From Agrobacterium tumefaciens (lineage in GTDB: Bacteria; Pseudomonadota; Alphaproteobacteria; Rhizobiales; Rhizobiaceae): DNA of 64,000 nt. The stretch's first letter is position 1. Every line of letters begins with the position of its first letter. The notes beneath the pieces were generated by a model, which searched no databases, had not been told where the DNA came from, and was given only the letters and a program-made list of their open reading frames with translations. The position numbers were made by a program, and so were the translations under genes. Below are positions 10,368 to 20,279 of the stretch, one piece after another. The DNA is taken from contig JAGIAH010000012.1 of assembly GCA_017744915.1 (NCBI GenBank), forward strand, positions 1-64,000, in the 5' to 3' direction.

Positions 10368-10420
10368 GGAGAAAAGCTTCAGGACAGGAAAAATCGGACC
10401 TGCCGCACTGACGCCCTTAT

Positions 10421-11449
10421 CTAAAGTCGCCACCCCGCACGAATGGCGACCGGCAGCCGGTCCCCGACCGCAACCGCTTCACGCGAATAGGCCCGGAGCG
10501 CCTGCCCGTCCGGCAGGTCAAGCCGCAGGGCATAACGCTCGCCCTCATAAAGAACCGAGGTAATGGTGCAGGCAATTCCCTCCGCATCCCGCACCACATC
10601 CTGCGGCCGCACGAGAATATCCGCCTGCGGCAATTGCCTGCCGCCCTCCATCGCCGCCCGAAGCCCCGCCCAGTCGAGATCGCGCGATGCCCCTTCCGAG
10701 ACCGGCAGGGTGAGGATCGCCCCCTGCCCCACCAGTGAACCGACCAGCCTGCCCTCCGGCCGCGCATAAAGCTCCGCCGGCGCAGCGACCTGCAGCAGCT
10801 TGCCCTGCGACATGACGGCGACATCGGTCGCCAGCGCCATGGCTTCCGCCTGATCATGGGTGACATAGATCATCGTCGCGCCGGAACGGGCGTGGAAATC
10901 GCGAAACGTCTCCTCCATCTCCTGCCGCAGATGCCGATCGAGATTGGCGAGCGGCTCATCGAGCAACACCACGTCAGGCTCGGTGACGAGGCAGCGGGCG
11001 AGCGCCACGCGCTGCCGCTGGCCACCGGACAATTCGGCAGGACGGCGGTCGGCGAAGCTCTCGAGACGGACGGCTGCAAGCGCCTGACGCACCTTTTCGC
11101 GGTATCTTTCGCCGGTAACGCCGCGCACCTTGAGAGGATAACCGGCATTGTCAGCAACCGACATATGCGGCCAGAGCGCATAAGACTGGAACACCATCGC
11201 CATGTTGCGCCGCTCCGGCGGCACCATGCTGCCGGCATCGGCCAGCACCCGCTCGCCAAGCAGGATGGAGCCATCGGTCGGCTGTTCGAAACCGGCGATC
11301 ATGCGCAGCACTGTCGTCTTGCCGCAGCCGGAAGGCCCGAGCAGCGCCAGGAAACCACCGTCACGCACCGTCAGCGACACATCGTCGACGGCGGGCCGGG
11401 AACCCGCCCCGAAACTTTTCGACAAGCGGTTGAGGATCAGTTTCGCCAA
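10421..11449 (-). CDS. ABC importer ATP-binding protein, ferric/AfuC-FbpC type
   Basis: The 342-residue ATPase subunit of an importer. Walker A is GPSGCGKTT, the Q-loop lies in AMVFQSYALWPHM, the signature is ELSGGQRQR and Walker B is VVLLDEPLANLD, with the switch His in YVTHDQ. A C-terminal TOBE-like domain (about 240-342) follows. The start is TTG at 11449, with AAGGAG seven bases upstream inside the end of the permease gene. The 13-base overlap implies translational coupling. Last gene of the operon. Confidence 0.92.
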   Translation of the reverse strand: MAKLILNRLSKSFGAGSRPAVDDVSLTVRDGGFLALLGPSGCGKTTVLRMIAGFEQPTDGSILLGERVLADAGSMVPPERRNMAMVFQSYALWPHMSVADNAGYPLKVRGVTGERYREKVRQALAAVRLESFADRRPAELSGGQRQRVALARCLVTEPDVVLLDEPLANLDRHLRQEMEETFRDFHARSGATMIYVTHDQAEAMALATDVAVMSQGKLLQVAAPAELYARPEGRLVGSLVGQGAILTLPVSEGASRDLDWAGLRAAMEGGRQLPQADILVRPQDVVRDAEGIACTITSVLYEGERYALRLDLPDGQALRAYSREAVAVGDRLPVAIRAGWRL

Positions 11450-13131
11450 GGGACGACTCCTTTCGGCAGATAGCGCCCCAGAATTTCGAGCAGCAGCATG
11501 AGGATAATGACCATGATGACGACGAGCACCGAAAGTGCGGAGGCGAGATCGAAACTGCCGCTGTCATCGAGATTGTAGATGAGGACGCCGAGCGTCTGCG
11601 TGCCGGCGGACCAGAGGAGCGCGGAGACCGTCAGCTCATTGCAAGCGATCAGGAAAACCAGAATGACGGACGCGCCCGCTGCAGGCCCGACCAGCGGCAG
11701 GATGATATCCTTCAGCCGCCGCCAGAAGCCGGCGCCGGAGAGCCTTGCTGCCTCTTCCAGCGACGGATCGAATTGCAGGAAAGCGCTGACCATGGGTTTG
11801 AGGCTGACGGCGAAGAAGGAGGAAAAATAGGCGAGCAATATGATCCAGATCGTACCGTAGAGCGTCACGCCCAGCAGCGGAATGGGGGCAGCAAAGAGCA
11901 GCACGAAGGAAACGGAAATCACCACGCCCGGCAGCGCATAGGGAATATCCACCAGCGCCGAGAGCAGGAACATGAAGCGGCTCTTGCCGCGCACCAGAAA
12001 GTAAGCCGTCAGCACCGTCACCGCCAGCAGGCAAAGCGAGGTCGCCGTCGCCAGAAACAGCGAATTGCGGAAGGCCGTACGGGTCACACTCTGCCGGTAA
12101 AGCAACTCCTCATAGGCATGCAGCGTCGCGGTCTTGAGGCTGAGCGGCACGCCATAGGCGGGAGCGAGCGAACTTGCCACCAGTGCCGTCAATGGCGCCA
12201 TCAGCATGAAGAACAGCACGAGCCACAGGGCAAGCTCCGCCGGCACCCGCCACCGCGCCAGCCCGAAAGTCGCCGCCTTGCCGGAAAGTCCGATGATGCG
12301 ATAATCCCTGCCCTTCATCGCCCGTTCCTGCAGCGCCAGCCCGGCCACGGAAATGATGGCGATCATGGTGGAGAGAATGGCGATGTCGCCGAAGGTGCTG
12401 GTGCCGAAACTGGCAAAACGGCTGTAGATCAGCGTCGGCAGGGTAAAGATCGAGGCCGGAATGCCGAGGATCGCCGGTATGCCAAAATTGCCGACATTGG
12501 AGACAAAGGAGATCGCCGCACCGGCAATCAATCCGGGCGTCGATAGCGGCAGGATGATATCGAACAGCACGCGGCGTGGTGAAGCACCGGAAAGCTTGGC
12601 GGCCTCGATGCCGTCCTGCGGCAAGGCCAGCAGGCCGGCGCGCAGCGACAGATAGACGAGCGGCGCGTGCTGCACACCGAGCAACAACGCGAGGCCGGCA
12701 ATGGAATAAAGCGGCTGCGGCGATCCCATCGCCGGCGCAAGGCCGATCGCCTTCAAAAGCGTACTCGATGGGCCGGTCATGCCAATCCACGACAGCGCCG
12801 TCACCTGCGGCGGGATCATCATCGGCAGCATGAACAGGAAGCTCAAAATCGACTTGCCGCGAATATCACAAAGCGTCAGTGCAAGCGCAAAGGCGCCGCC
12901 GATGCCGAGTGAAATCAGCATGCCGGAAAACGAGGTGGAGAGCGTGTTCAGCGCCGCATCCCAGAGAGCGGGATCGGCCAGAAGCCGCCATATGTCACCA
13001 TTCAGTGATGAGATGATGCCGGTATAGGCGAGCCGGCCGAGCGGCAGGGCGCTGAGTGCAAAAACGACACTCACCACAAAAGGAAACAGCCAGCGCGGCT
13101 GGCTGCTTCCATAAGCCTTGGAACGGGTCAT
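11437..13131 (-). CDS. ABC importer permease with two fused transmembrane units
   Basis: A 564-residue inner-membrane permease of the FbpB/SfuB/AfuB type. It contains two homologous six-helix binding-protein-dependent halves in one chain. EAA-like loops are visible as EAAKLSGASPRRVLFDIILPLSTPGLIAG in the first half and EAARLSGAGFWRRLKDIILPL in the second, which dock the ATPase. It starts nine bases after the binding-protein gene and overlaps the ATPase gene by 13 bases, so the three genes form one operon. Confidence 0.92.
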   Translation of the reverse strand: MTRSKAYGSSQPRWLFPFVVSVVFALSALPLGRLAYTGIISSLNGDIWRLLADPALWDAALNTLSTSFSGMLISLGIGGAFALALTLCDIRGKSILSFLFMLPMMIPPQVTALSWIGMTGPSSTLLKAIGLAPAMGSPQPLYSIAGLALLLGVQHAPLVYLSLRAGLLALPQDGIEAAKLSGASPRRVLFDIILPLSTPGLIAGAAISFVSNVGNFGIPAILGIPASIFTLPTLIYSRFASFGTSTFGDIAILSTMIAIISVAGLALQERAMKGRDYRIIGLSGKAATFGLARWRVPAELALWLVLFFMLMAPLTALVASSLAPAYGVPLSLKTATLHAYEELLYRQSVTRTAFRNSLFLATATSLCLLAVTVLTAYFLVRGKSRFMFLLSALVDIPYALPGVVISVSFVLLFAAPIPLLGVTLYGTIWIILLAYFSSFFAVSLKPMVSAFLQFDPSLEEAARLSGAGFWRRLKDIILPLVGPAAGASVILVFLIACNELTVSALLWSAGTQTLGVLIYNLDDSGSFDLASALSVLVVIMVIILMLLLEILGRYLPKGVVPWRN

Positions 13132-13140
13132 TCCGCTATA

Positions 13141-14124
13141 TCAGCCCTTGGAGCCGAAGATATCGGAGAAGGTCTTGAGGTCCTGTTCGGAGTTCTTCAG
13201 CGCATCGGCAGCGCTGAGCGGCAGAACCTTGATCTTGTCGCGGGCTGGGAAACCTTCCGGCATGCCGGCGTCTGCACGCACGGGGATGTAACCGAGCTTG
13301 ACGAAGCCCTGCTGGCCCTTTTCCGAAAGCACGTAGTCAACGAACTTCTTGGCGGCTTCCTCGTGCTTGGTGCCCTTGATGATCGCAACCGGCTCGGTGA
13401 CGGCCGAAACGCCTTCTTCCGGGAAGACGAACTCGACCGGCGCGCCCTTGGCCTTTTCGCGGATCGGCATGTAATCGACAACGACGCCATAGGCCTTCTC
13501 GCCGGATGCGACGGACTTCAGAACCGCACCGTTGCCGCCACCGGCAATGGCTTCGTTGGCCTTCAGCTGCTTGTAATAATCCCAGCCGAGGCCGTTTGCG
13601 GCGGCGAGCGTCTGCGCGTGGATCAGCGCCGCACCCGAGGTGAGCGGGCTTGGCATGGTCACGAGACCCTTGGCTTCCGCCTTGGCCAGATCCTTCCAGC
13701 TCGTCGGCTTCATCGCGGCGGCGGTGTTGTACATGATGCCGGTCGTGATGAGCTTGGTGGAGTAATAATAGCCGTCCGCATCATAAAGCGAGGCATCGAT
13801 ATTCTTGGCTTCGGCAGACTTGTGGGCGAGAAGCTGGCCGGCCTGCTTCATGCGCTCCAGCGTCACCGTATCGGCGATCAGAAGCACGTCGGCAACCGGA
13901 TTGCCGGCATTGATTTCGGCCATCAGCTTGGCCATGATCTTCGGCGTTCCGTCACGCACCCATTCGACTTCAAGGCCCGGATTGGCGGCCTTGAAACCAT
14001 CAACGGTCGCCTGCGCGTCCTCGTTCGGCTGGCTGGTGTAAAGCACCAGATCGGCGGCATTGGCGGCGGTGGCGATGAAGCCGAGCGATACGATGGCGGT
14101 GAAAGCGGAGAGCAGCGTTTTCAT
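13141..14124 (-). CDS. ABC importer periplasmic binding protein, extracellular family 1 (AfuA/FbpA-like)
   Basis: A 327-residue periplasmic protein with a signal peptide (residues 1-23, ending ANAAD). The mature part starts LVLYTSQPNEDAQATVDGF and has the domain order of ferric-binding FbpA-type proteins. The ferric FbpA twin tyrosines are not evident: the matching hinge region reads VVVDYMPIREKAKG with a single Tyr. The ligand could therefore be something other than naked Fe(III), such as an organophosphate, as shown for some AfuA proteins. First gene of the operon, with GGGAC upstream of the ATG. Confidence 0.88.
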   Translation of the reverse strand: MKTLLSAFTAIVSLGFIATAANAADLVLYTSQPNEDAQATVDGFKAANPGLEVEWVRDGTPKIMAKLMAEINAGNPVADVLLIADTVTLERMKQAGQLLAHKSAEAKNIDASLYDADGYYYSTKLITTGIMYNTAAAMKPTSWKDLAKAEAKGLVTMPSPLTSGAALIHAQTLAAANGLGWDYYKQLKANEAIAGGGNGAVLKSVASGEKAYGVVVDYMPIREKAKGAPVEFVFPEEGVSAVTEPVAIIKGTKHEEAAKKFVDYVLSEKGQQGFVKLGYIPVRADAGMPEGFPARDKIKVLPLSAADALKNSEQDLKTFSDIFGSKG

Positions 14125-14240
14125 GGGTCCAGTCCCTGTTGTTCGGTGGGACCGCTAAAACATGATTGCATAACATGTATGTGACAGGCAGGATTTTAGG
14201 TGGGCAGTTTCTCGGGAGAGGACACGTCCTCTTGGAGGCC

Positions 14241-14408
14241 GTGGCTTACCCCCCTCTGCCCTGCCGGGCATCTCCCCCACAAGGGGGGAGATCGATCTGC
14301 GGCAAGGCTTCGCCCATCTTGAGGTTGAGGATGGAGTGACCACATTGCTTCTTGCTGATCTCCCTCCTTGTGGGGGAGATGCCCGGCAGGGCAGAGGGGG
14401 GTAAGCCA
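14241..14408. repeat. Long palindromic intergenic element, copy 1
   Basis: Two arms of about 52 bases, nearly perfect inverted copies, flank about 62 bases. The outer ends read GTGGCTTACCCCCCTCTG and its complement; the inner ends reach GGGAGATC. The transcript would fold into one long hairpin. A second copy is at 18982-19156 and a fragment lies in uvrB. It resembles the mosaic palindromic elements (RIME type) of rhizobia. Confidence 0.92.
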
Positions 14409-14439
14409 CACCCTCCCATGCCGCCGCAACTTGTCTACA

Positions 14440-15684
14440 TCAAATCGCCGCGATCGCCTCGCTCGTTTCCGCCTGCGCCGTCGTAATCAACCGACCAAGC
14501 CGCTTCATACCTTCCTCGATCATCGCCTCATTGGCGCAGGAGAAGCTGATGCGCAGCGTATTCGTACCCGAACCATCCGCAAAGAAAGCGCGGCCGGGAA
14601 CGAAGGCTACCTTTTCCGTCGCGATGGATTTTGCCAGAAGTGCGGCCCCATCCATACCCTCAGGCAGCGTGACCCAGATGAACATGCCGCCTTCCGGCTT
14701 GGTCCAGCTGGTGGTCTTCGGCATGTACTTCTCAAGCGCGGCCAGCATCGCATCACGCCGTGCGCTGTAGGCTGCCTTGATCTTGGCGACTTGGCTGTCG
14801 AAGCCGCGCGAGGCCACGCGTTCGATGGCGATCTGGTTGATGGTGGAGGAATGCAGATCGGCCGCCTGCTTCATCAGCACCAGCTTGCGGATAACCGGTG
14901 CGGAAGCAACGATGTAACCGACGCGAAGGCCGGGTGCCAGCGTCTTGGAGAAGCTACCGCAATAGATGGTGCGGGTGTTCTCGATGCCGCCGGAGCGGGC
15001 AATATCGAGCGCCATGATCGGCGGCACCGCTTCGCCATCGTAACGCAGCGACTGATAGGCGGCGTCTTCGATAACGGCGATATCCAGCTCGTCGGCCAGC
15101 GCCAGAACCTTTTCGCGGCCAGCCAGATCGACGGTTTCGCCAGTCGGATTGGAGAAATCGGCCGAGAGATAGGCAAACTTCACCGCGCCGCCGAGCTTGG
15201 CGGCTGTTTCGCGGTAAGCCTCGGGCGTGCGGTTGCCGCCGGGGTTCAGCTGGTCGTAATTCGGCTCATAGGCGTTGAAGGCGGAAAGCGCGCCGAGATA
15301 GGTCGGCCAGGTGACCAGCGCCGTATCCTTCGGCGACAGGAACAGCTTGCCGAGATAATCGAGACCCTGCTGCGAACCGGAAACGATGAAGACGTTGTCG
15401 GCGGTGCATTCGATGCCGATCTTGTCCATCTCGCCCGCCAGCCATTCGCGCAGCGGCTTGTAACCCTCGCTCACCGAATATTGCAGGGCGGCGTTGACCT
15501 GCGCGCCGGAAAAAATTTCCGCATAAGCCTGCTGGAACTCCTCTGCGGGGAAGAGAGCCGGATCCGGAATACCGCCGGCAAAGGAGATGATATCGGGCTG
15601 TTCGAGCAGCTTCAGCAGCTCGCGGATTTCAGACGCTTTCATGCGCGAAGAGCGCGTGGCGAAAATTTGTTCCCAATTAAGCAT
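14440..15684 (-). CDS. PLP-dependent aminotransferase, class I/II
   Basis: A 414-residue fold-type I aminotransferase. The N-terminal segment ISFAGGIPDPALFPAEEF is typical of the 2-aminoadipate/LysN and MocR-related group. The PLP lysine is in GSFSKTLAPGLRVGY, and the conserved Asn/Asp pair is in SADFSNPTGE and VIEDAAYQSLR. Likely substrates are aromatic, branched or 2-aminoadipate-type amino acids; specificity cannot be read. The ATG has AGAGGAA upstream. Monocistronic. Confidence 0.9.
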   Translation of the reverse strand: MLNWEQIFATRSSRMKASEIRELLKLLEQPDIISFAGGIPDPALFPAEEFQQAYAEIFSGAQVNAALQYSVSEGYKPLREWLAGEMDKIGIECTADNVFIVSGSQQGLDYLGKLFLSPKDTALVTWPTYLGALSAFNAYEPNYDQLNPGGNRTPEAYRETAAKLGGAVKFAYLSADFSNPTGETVDLAGREKVLALADELDIAVIEDAAYQSLRYDGEAVPPIMALDIARSGGIENTRTIYCGSFSKTLAPGLRVGYIVASAPVIRKLVLMKQAADLHSSTINQIAIERVASRGFDSQVAKIKAAYSARRDAMLAALEKYMPKTTSWTKPEGGMFIWVTLPEGMDGAALLAKSIATEKVAFVPGRAFFADGSGTNTLRISFSCANEAMIEEGMKRLGRLITTAQAETSEAIAAI

Positions 15685-15958
15685 GGGTACGTTTCCTCTT
15701 GTGTCGTTTTTATGCGTGCATCTTTACAGAAATGTCGATATGTCAGCAATACTGACTTATCAGTTTTTCGAATTATTTCTGCCTCCCTGCACGGTGTCCG
15801 CCACAGCCCCACATTCGCGGCCGTTTTTGCGGACAAAGCCAGATACACCCTCTGAGAAGGCTTAACAATCTTCCGTTTGCGATTGACGCCGCGCGCTTTT
15901 CCGGCTGGATTGCGCGCCGGTGCCGCGGACGGCATGACGATGATGGGAGTTAGAAGAC

Positions 15959-16408
15959 ATGTTGAAAAATATCGACCCGGCGCTGAATGCCGATGTTCTG
16001 CACGCGCTGCGCGCCATGGGTCACGGTGATACGCTGGTGATATCCGACACCAATTTCCCGTCCGATTCGGTTGCCCGGCACACGGCTGTCGGGAAGGTGC
16101 TGCATATCGACAATGTCTCGGCGGCCCGCGCGATGAAGGCGATCCTCTCGGTGCTGCCGCTCGACACCCCGCTGCAGCCTTCGGTCGGCCGCATGGAAGT
16201 GATGGGTGCGCCCGATCAGCTGGAACCGGTGCAGGCCGAAGTGCAGAAGGAAATCGACGCGGCCGAGGGAAAATCAGCCCCCATGTATGGCATCGAACGC
16301 TTCGCCTTCTACGAAAAAGCCAAGCAGGCCTATTGCGTCATCACGACTGGAGAGACGCGCTTCTACGGCTGCTTCCTGCTGACCAAGGGCGTCATCCCGC
16401 CGAAGTGA
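15959..16408 (+). CDS. RbsD/FucU family sugar mutarotase-like protein
   Basis: A 149-residue protein of the RbsD/FucU family, which interconverts anomers of fucose or ribose in decameric rings. Typical features are an N-terminal MLKNIDPALNADVLHALRAMGHGD with the conserved His-Gly-Asp, then ISDTNFP, and the C-terminal ETRFYGCFLLTKGVI with the active-site Tyr. The FucU end motif suggests L-fucose mutarotase, but no fucose genes are nearby. GGGAG precedes the ATG. Ends five bases before the convergent toxin gene. Confidence 0.88.
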   Translation: MLKNIDPALNADVLHALRAMGHGDTLVISDTNFPSDSVARHTAVGKVLHIDNVSAARAMKAILSVLPLDTPLQPSVGRMEVMGAPDQLEPVQAEVQKEIDAAEGKSAPMYGIERFAFYEKAKQAYCVITTGETRFYGCFLLTKGVIPPK

Positions 16409-16412
16409 GCGG

Positions 16413-16682
16413 TTACTGGTAATGGAAGCGGCACTGGATGATTTCCAGCCTCTGCTCGCTTCCGGACCCGGATACACGATAGACAAACCGATGCTCGGCG
16501 GTAATCCGCCGAGACCAATATCCTGCCATATCGCCCTTCAGGGGCTCCGGTTTTCCAAGCCCTGCAAAGGGCGTGCGTTTGGCATTTCGAATAAGGTCGT
16601 TTATTTTATCGACCATGCGGGTATCGGTTCTTTGCCAGAACTCATAATCGTCCCATGAACTTAGCGTCCAGACGAGCTTCAT
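16413..16682 (-). CDS. yoeB: Txe/YoeB family toxin (mRNA interferase)
   Basis: An 89-residue RelE-fold toxin that binds the ribosome A site and cuts mRNA. The family's catalytic residues are present: Glu in KPEPLKG, Arg in YWSRRITAEHRFVYRV, and the C-terminal His of CRFHYQ. It overlaps the antitoxin gene by four bases (ATGA), antitoxin first, as usual for this family. The gene appears intact. Confidence 0.93.
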   Translation of the reverse strand: MKLVWTLSSWDDYEFWQRTDTRMVDKINDLIRNAKRTPFAGLGKPEPLKGDMAGYWSRRITAEHRFVYRVSGSGSEQRLEIIQCRFHYQ

Positions 16683-16933
16683 TCTTCGGTCGGATCCCGC
16701 TCGACGGTATCACCGCGCTCAAGTTCGTCCATGGAGGCGCGAAGCCGTGAGGCATTTGCCGGGTTGGACAAGAGATGCAGCGTTTCCTGCATGCTCTCAT
16801 ATTCCCCTTCGGCGAGCACGACGACCGCCTCTTTGCCCTGACGCGTGACAAGCAATGGCGCGCGGGTTTCCAGCACCCGGTCGAAATGGGTCGCGAAGTT
16901 CTGCCGGAACTCGGTAAATCGCACATTCGCCAT
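16679..16933 (-). CDS. yefM: YefM/Phd family antitoxin
   Basis: An 84-residue antitoxin with an N-terminal DNA-binding Phd/YefM domain (VRFTEFRQNFATHFDRVLE, PLLVTRQGKEAVVVLAEGEYES) and a C-terminal toxin-neutralising tail (about 55-84). The ATG at 16933 is chosen because GGAAAGG lies upstream; a longer frame to 16993 would run through the operator. Directly upstream are TGTACA-type palindromes that fit autoregulation. Confidence 0.93.
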   Translation of the reverse strand: MANVRFTEFRQNFATHFDRVLETRAPLLVTRQGKEAVVVLAEGEYESMQETLHLLSNPANASRLRASMDELERGDTVERDPTEE

Positions 16934-16955
16934 GAGAATTGCCTTTCCGCAAACA

Positions 16956-16977
16956 TGTACAGATTTATGTACGTACA
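16956..16977. promoter_or_regulatory. Probable YefM operator
   Basis: TGTACA (16956-16961) and the perfect palindrome TGTACGTACA (16968-16977) lie 23-44 bases upstream of the antitoxin start. YefM of Escherichia coli is known to bind paired palindromes with TGTACA cores, so autorepression by the antitoxin-toxin complex is likely. Confidence 0.75.
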
Positions 16978-17017
16978 AAAAATAGTGAGTCAAGACATAT
17001 CGGTGCGACCGCCAATG

Positions 17018-17043
17018 AAAAAAGCCGGAGCTTTCGCCCCGGC
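17018..17043 (-). terminator. Rho-independent terminator after ilvC
   Basis: On the minus strand, stem GCCGGGGC / GCTCCGGC with a GAAA tetraloop is followed by TTTTTT, 28 bases beyond the ilvC stop. Confidence 0.92.
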
Positions 17044-17071
17044 CTCCATATCTTCCACCAAGCGATGAAGC

Positions 17072-18794
<1,723 letters not shown>

Positions 18795-18823
18795 GTCTTT
18801 TCCACTCCAGGGGCTTGATTAAT

Positions 18824-18837
18824 GTACCGTACGGTAC
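18824..18837. promoter_or_regulatory. Probable TetR-family operator
   Basis: The 14-base perfect palindrome GTACCGTACGGTAC lies 30-43 bases upstream of the TetR start codon. This position and symmetry fit autorepression. Confidence 0.65.
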
Positions 18838-18981
18838 GGTTCGAGCGCCATTTAAGCGGAGGCAGCTTGGGCGTCAAGCGGATTCTTTAAAGGGAGATGA
18901 GAATTGACGCGGTACGGCGTATTGGGGATGGAAGCGTGGTGGGATTCTTTGGGCGGTTGTGCGGTAGCAGATCGATGGCAC

Positions 18982-19156
18982 GTGGAGCTTACCCCCCCTC
19001 TGCCCTGCCGGGCATCTCCCCCACAGGTGGGGAGATCGATATGCCGCTACGCTTCGCCCATCTCGAGGACAGAGAATGAAGCAGGGCCAAAGCTGCTTGC
19101 CGATCTCCCTCCTTGTGGGGGAGATGCCCGGCAGGGCAGAGGGGGGTAAGCCCCAC
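18982..19156. repeat. Long palindromic intergenic element, copy 2
   Basis: Same architecture as copy 1: arms begin GTGG, then GCTTACCCCCC and CTCTGCCCTGCCGGGCAT, inverted around about 70 bases. The central spacer shares the CGCTTCGCCCATCT stretch with copy 1, so the whole unit is one element. It fills most of the gap between the TetR and AraC genes. Confidence 0.92.
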
Positions 19157-19184
19157 GCGCCACCGCTCCGCCTTGAATGGACAT

Positions 19185-20090
19185 CTACCCCGCCGCCATC
19201 TCACGCGATGCATCCACATCACGCGACGGCGACAGTCCATAAAACCGGCTATATTCGCGGCTGAACTGCGACGGGCTCTGATAACCGACGCGATGCCCGG
19301 CGGTACCGGCATCCAGCCGCTCCGTAAGCATCAGCCGGCGCGCCTCATGCAGGCGCAGCTGCTTCTGATATTGAACCGGCGTCATGGCCGTGATCGTCTT
19401 GAAATGATGGTGGAAGGACGAAACGCTCATGCCGATCTGCTCAGCCAGCTCTTCGATACGCAATTGGCGCGCAAAATTCTCGCGCAACCAGGCGATGGCG
19501 CGGGCGATGCGGTTGCCATGGCTGCCTGCCGCGATGATGTTCATCAGCTGCCCGCCGGCCGGTCCGGTCAGGATGCGATAAAGGATTTCCTGCTCGATCA
19601 GCGGTGCCATGGCGGCAATGTCGGCTGGACGATCGAGCAAGCGCAGAAGCCGGATGGCCGCATCGAGAAGCTCCGGTGTGGCCTTGTTAACGACGATGCC
19701 GCGCTGCCCATTCGCCGGCTCCGAAGGTGGATCGATCGGTACGCGGCTCATAAGATCGAGCAGCTTTTCACTGTCTATGGCAAGGGCGATGCAGAAGTGC
19801 GGCACCTCCCTGCTCGCCTCCACCACCCGCCAGGCAACCGGCAGGTCAAGCGAGGTCAGGAGATAGTCACCGGCACCATAATTGATGGTGTCCGTACCCA
19901 GCTGAACGCTTTTCGAACCCTGGATCACGAGTGCGAGAGAGGGACGGTAGCTGCCGTGGCACGGCGCGCTGGGTATCGTGCGCCGACTGATGCCGAGGGA
20001 TTCGATCGCCGTGCGCACCTCACCGTCCTGGGTGGCGTGCCGCGCGGCGATGGAAGCGATCTCCTGATAGACATTGAACGGCAAGGACAT
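19185..20090 (-). CDS. AraC family transcriptional regulator
   Basis: A 301-residue regulator with an N-terminal AraC-type ligand-binding domain (about 1-180) and two C-terminal helix-turn-helix units: LRIEELAEQIGMSVSSFHHHFKTITAMTPVQYQKQLRL and a second from AGHRVGYQSPSQFSREYSRFYGLSP. The ATG at 20090 is preferred because CAGGGG lies upstream; the one at 20123 has no ribosome site. It is divergent from the zinc alcohol dehydrogenase gene, which is its natural candidate target, as for many AraC-oxidoreductase pairs. Confidence 0.9.
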   Translation of the reverse strand: MSLPFNVYQEIASIAARHATQDGEVRTAIESLGISRRTIPSAPCHGSYRPSLALVIQGSKSVQLGTDTINYGAGDYLLTSLDLPVAWRVVEASREVPHFCIALAIDSEKLLDLMSRVPIDPPSEPANGQRGIVVNKATPELLDAAIRLLRLLDRPADIAAMAPLIEQEILYRILTGPAGGQLMNIIAAGSHGNRIARAIAWLRENFARQLRIEELAEQIGMSVSSFHHHFKTITAMTPVQYQKQLRLHEARRLMLTERLDAGTAGHRVGYQSPSQFSREYSRFYGLSPSRDVDASREMAAG

Positions 20091-20279
20091 GAGGAAAAAT
20101 CCCCTGGCTGAAGGAAGAGACATATTGGATGTCTTTTATCTAGAAGGCCGCCCGCCATCCGCAAAGAGCACGCGGGTATTTTTTGCAGGATCGTGCAAGA
20201 AGCTCGGAGGATCGCTCTAACGCCCGTTGACGCTTCCATTGCATATTCCGCCGTCCCCAACTCCCGAAAGGATATTCAG

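Noticed and set aside
14368..15855. Long plus-strand open frame opposite the aminotransferase
   Set aside because: Begins inside the palindromic repeat and lies antisense to a clear PLP enzyme.
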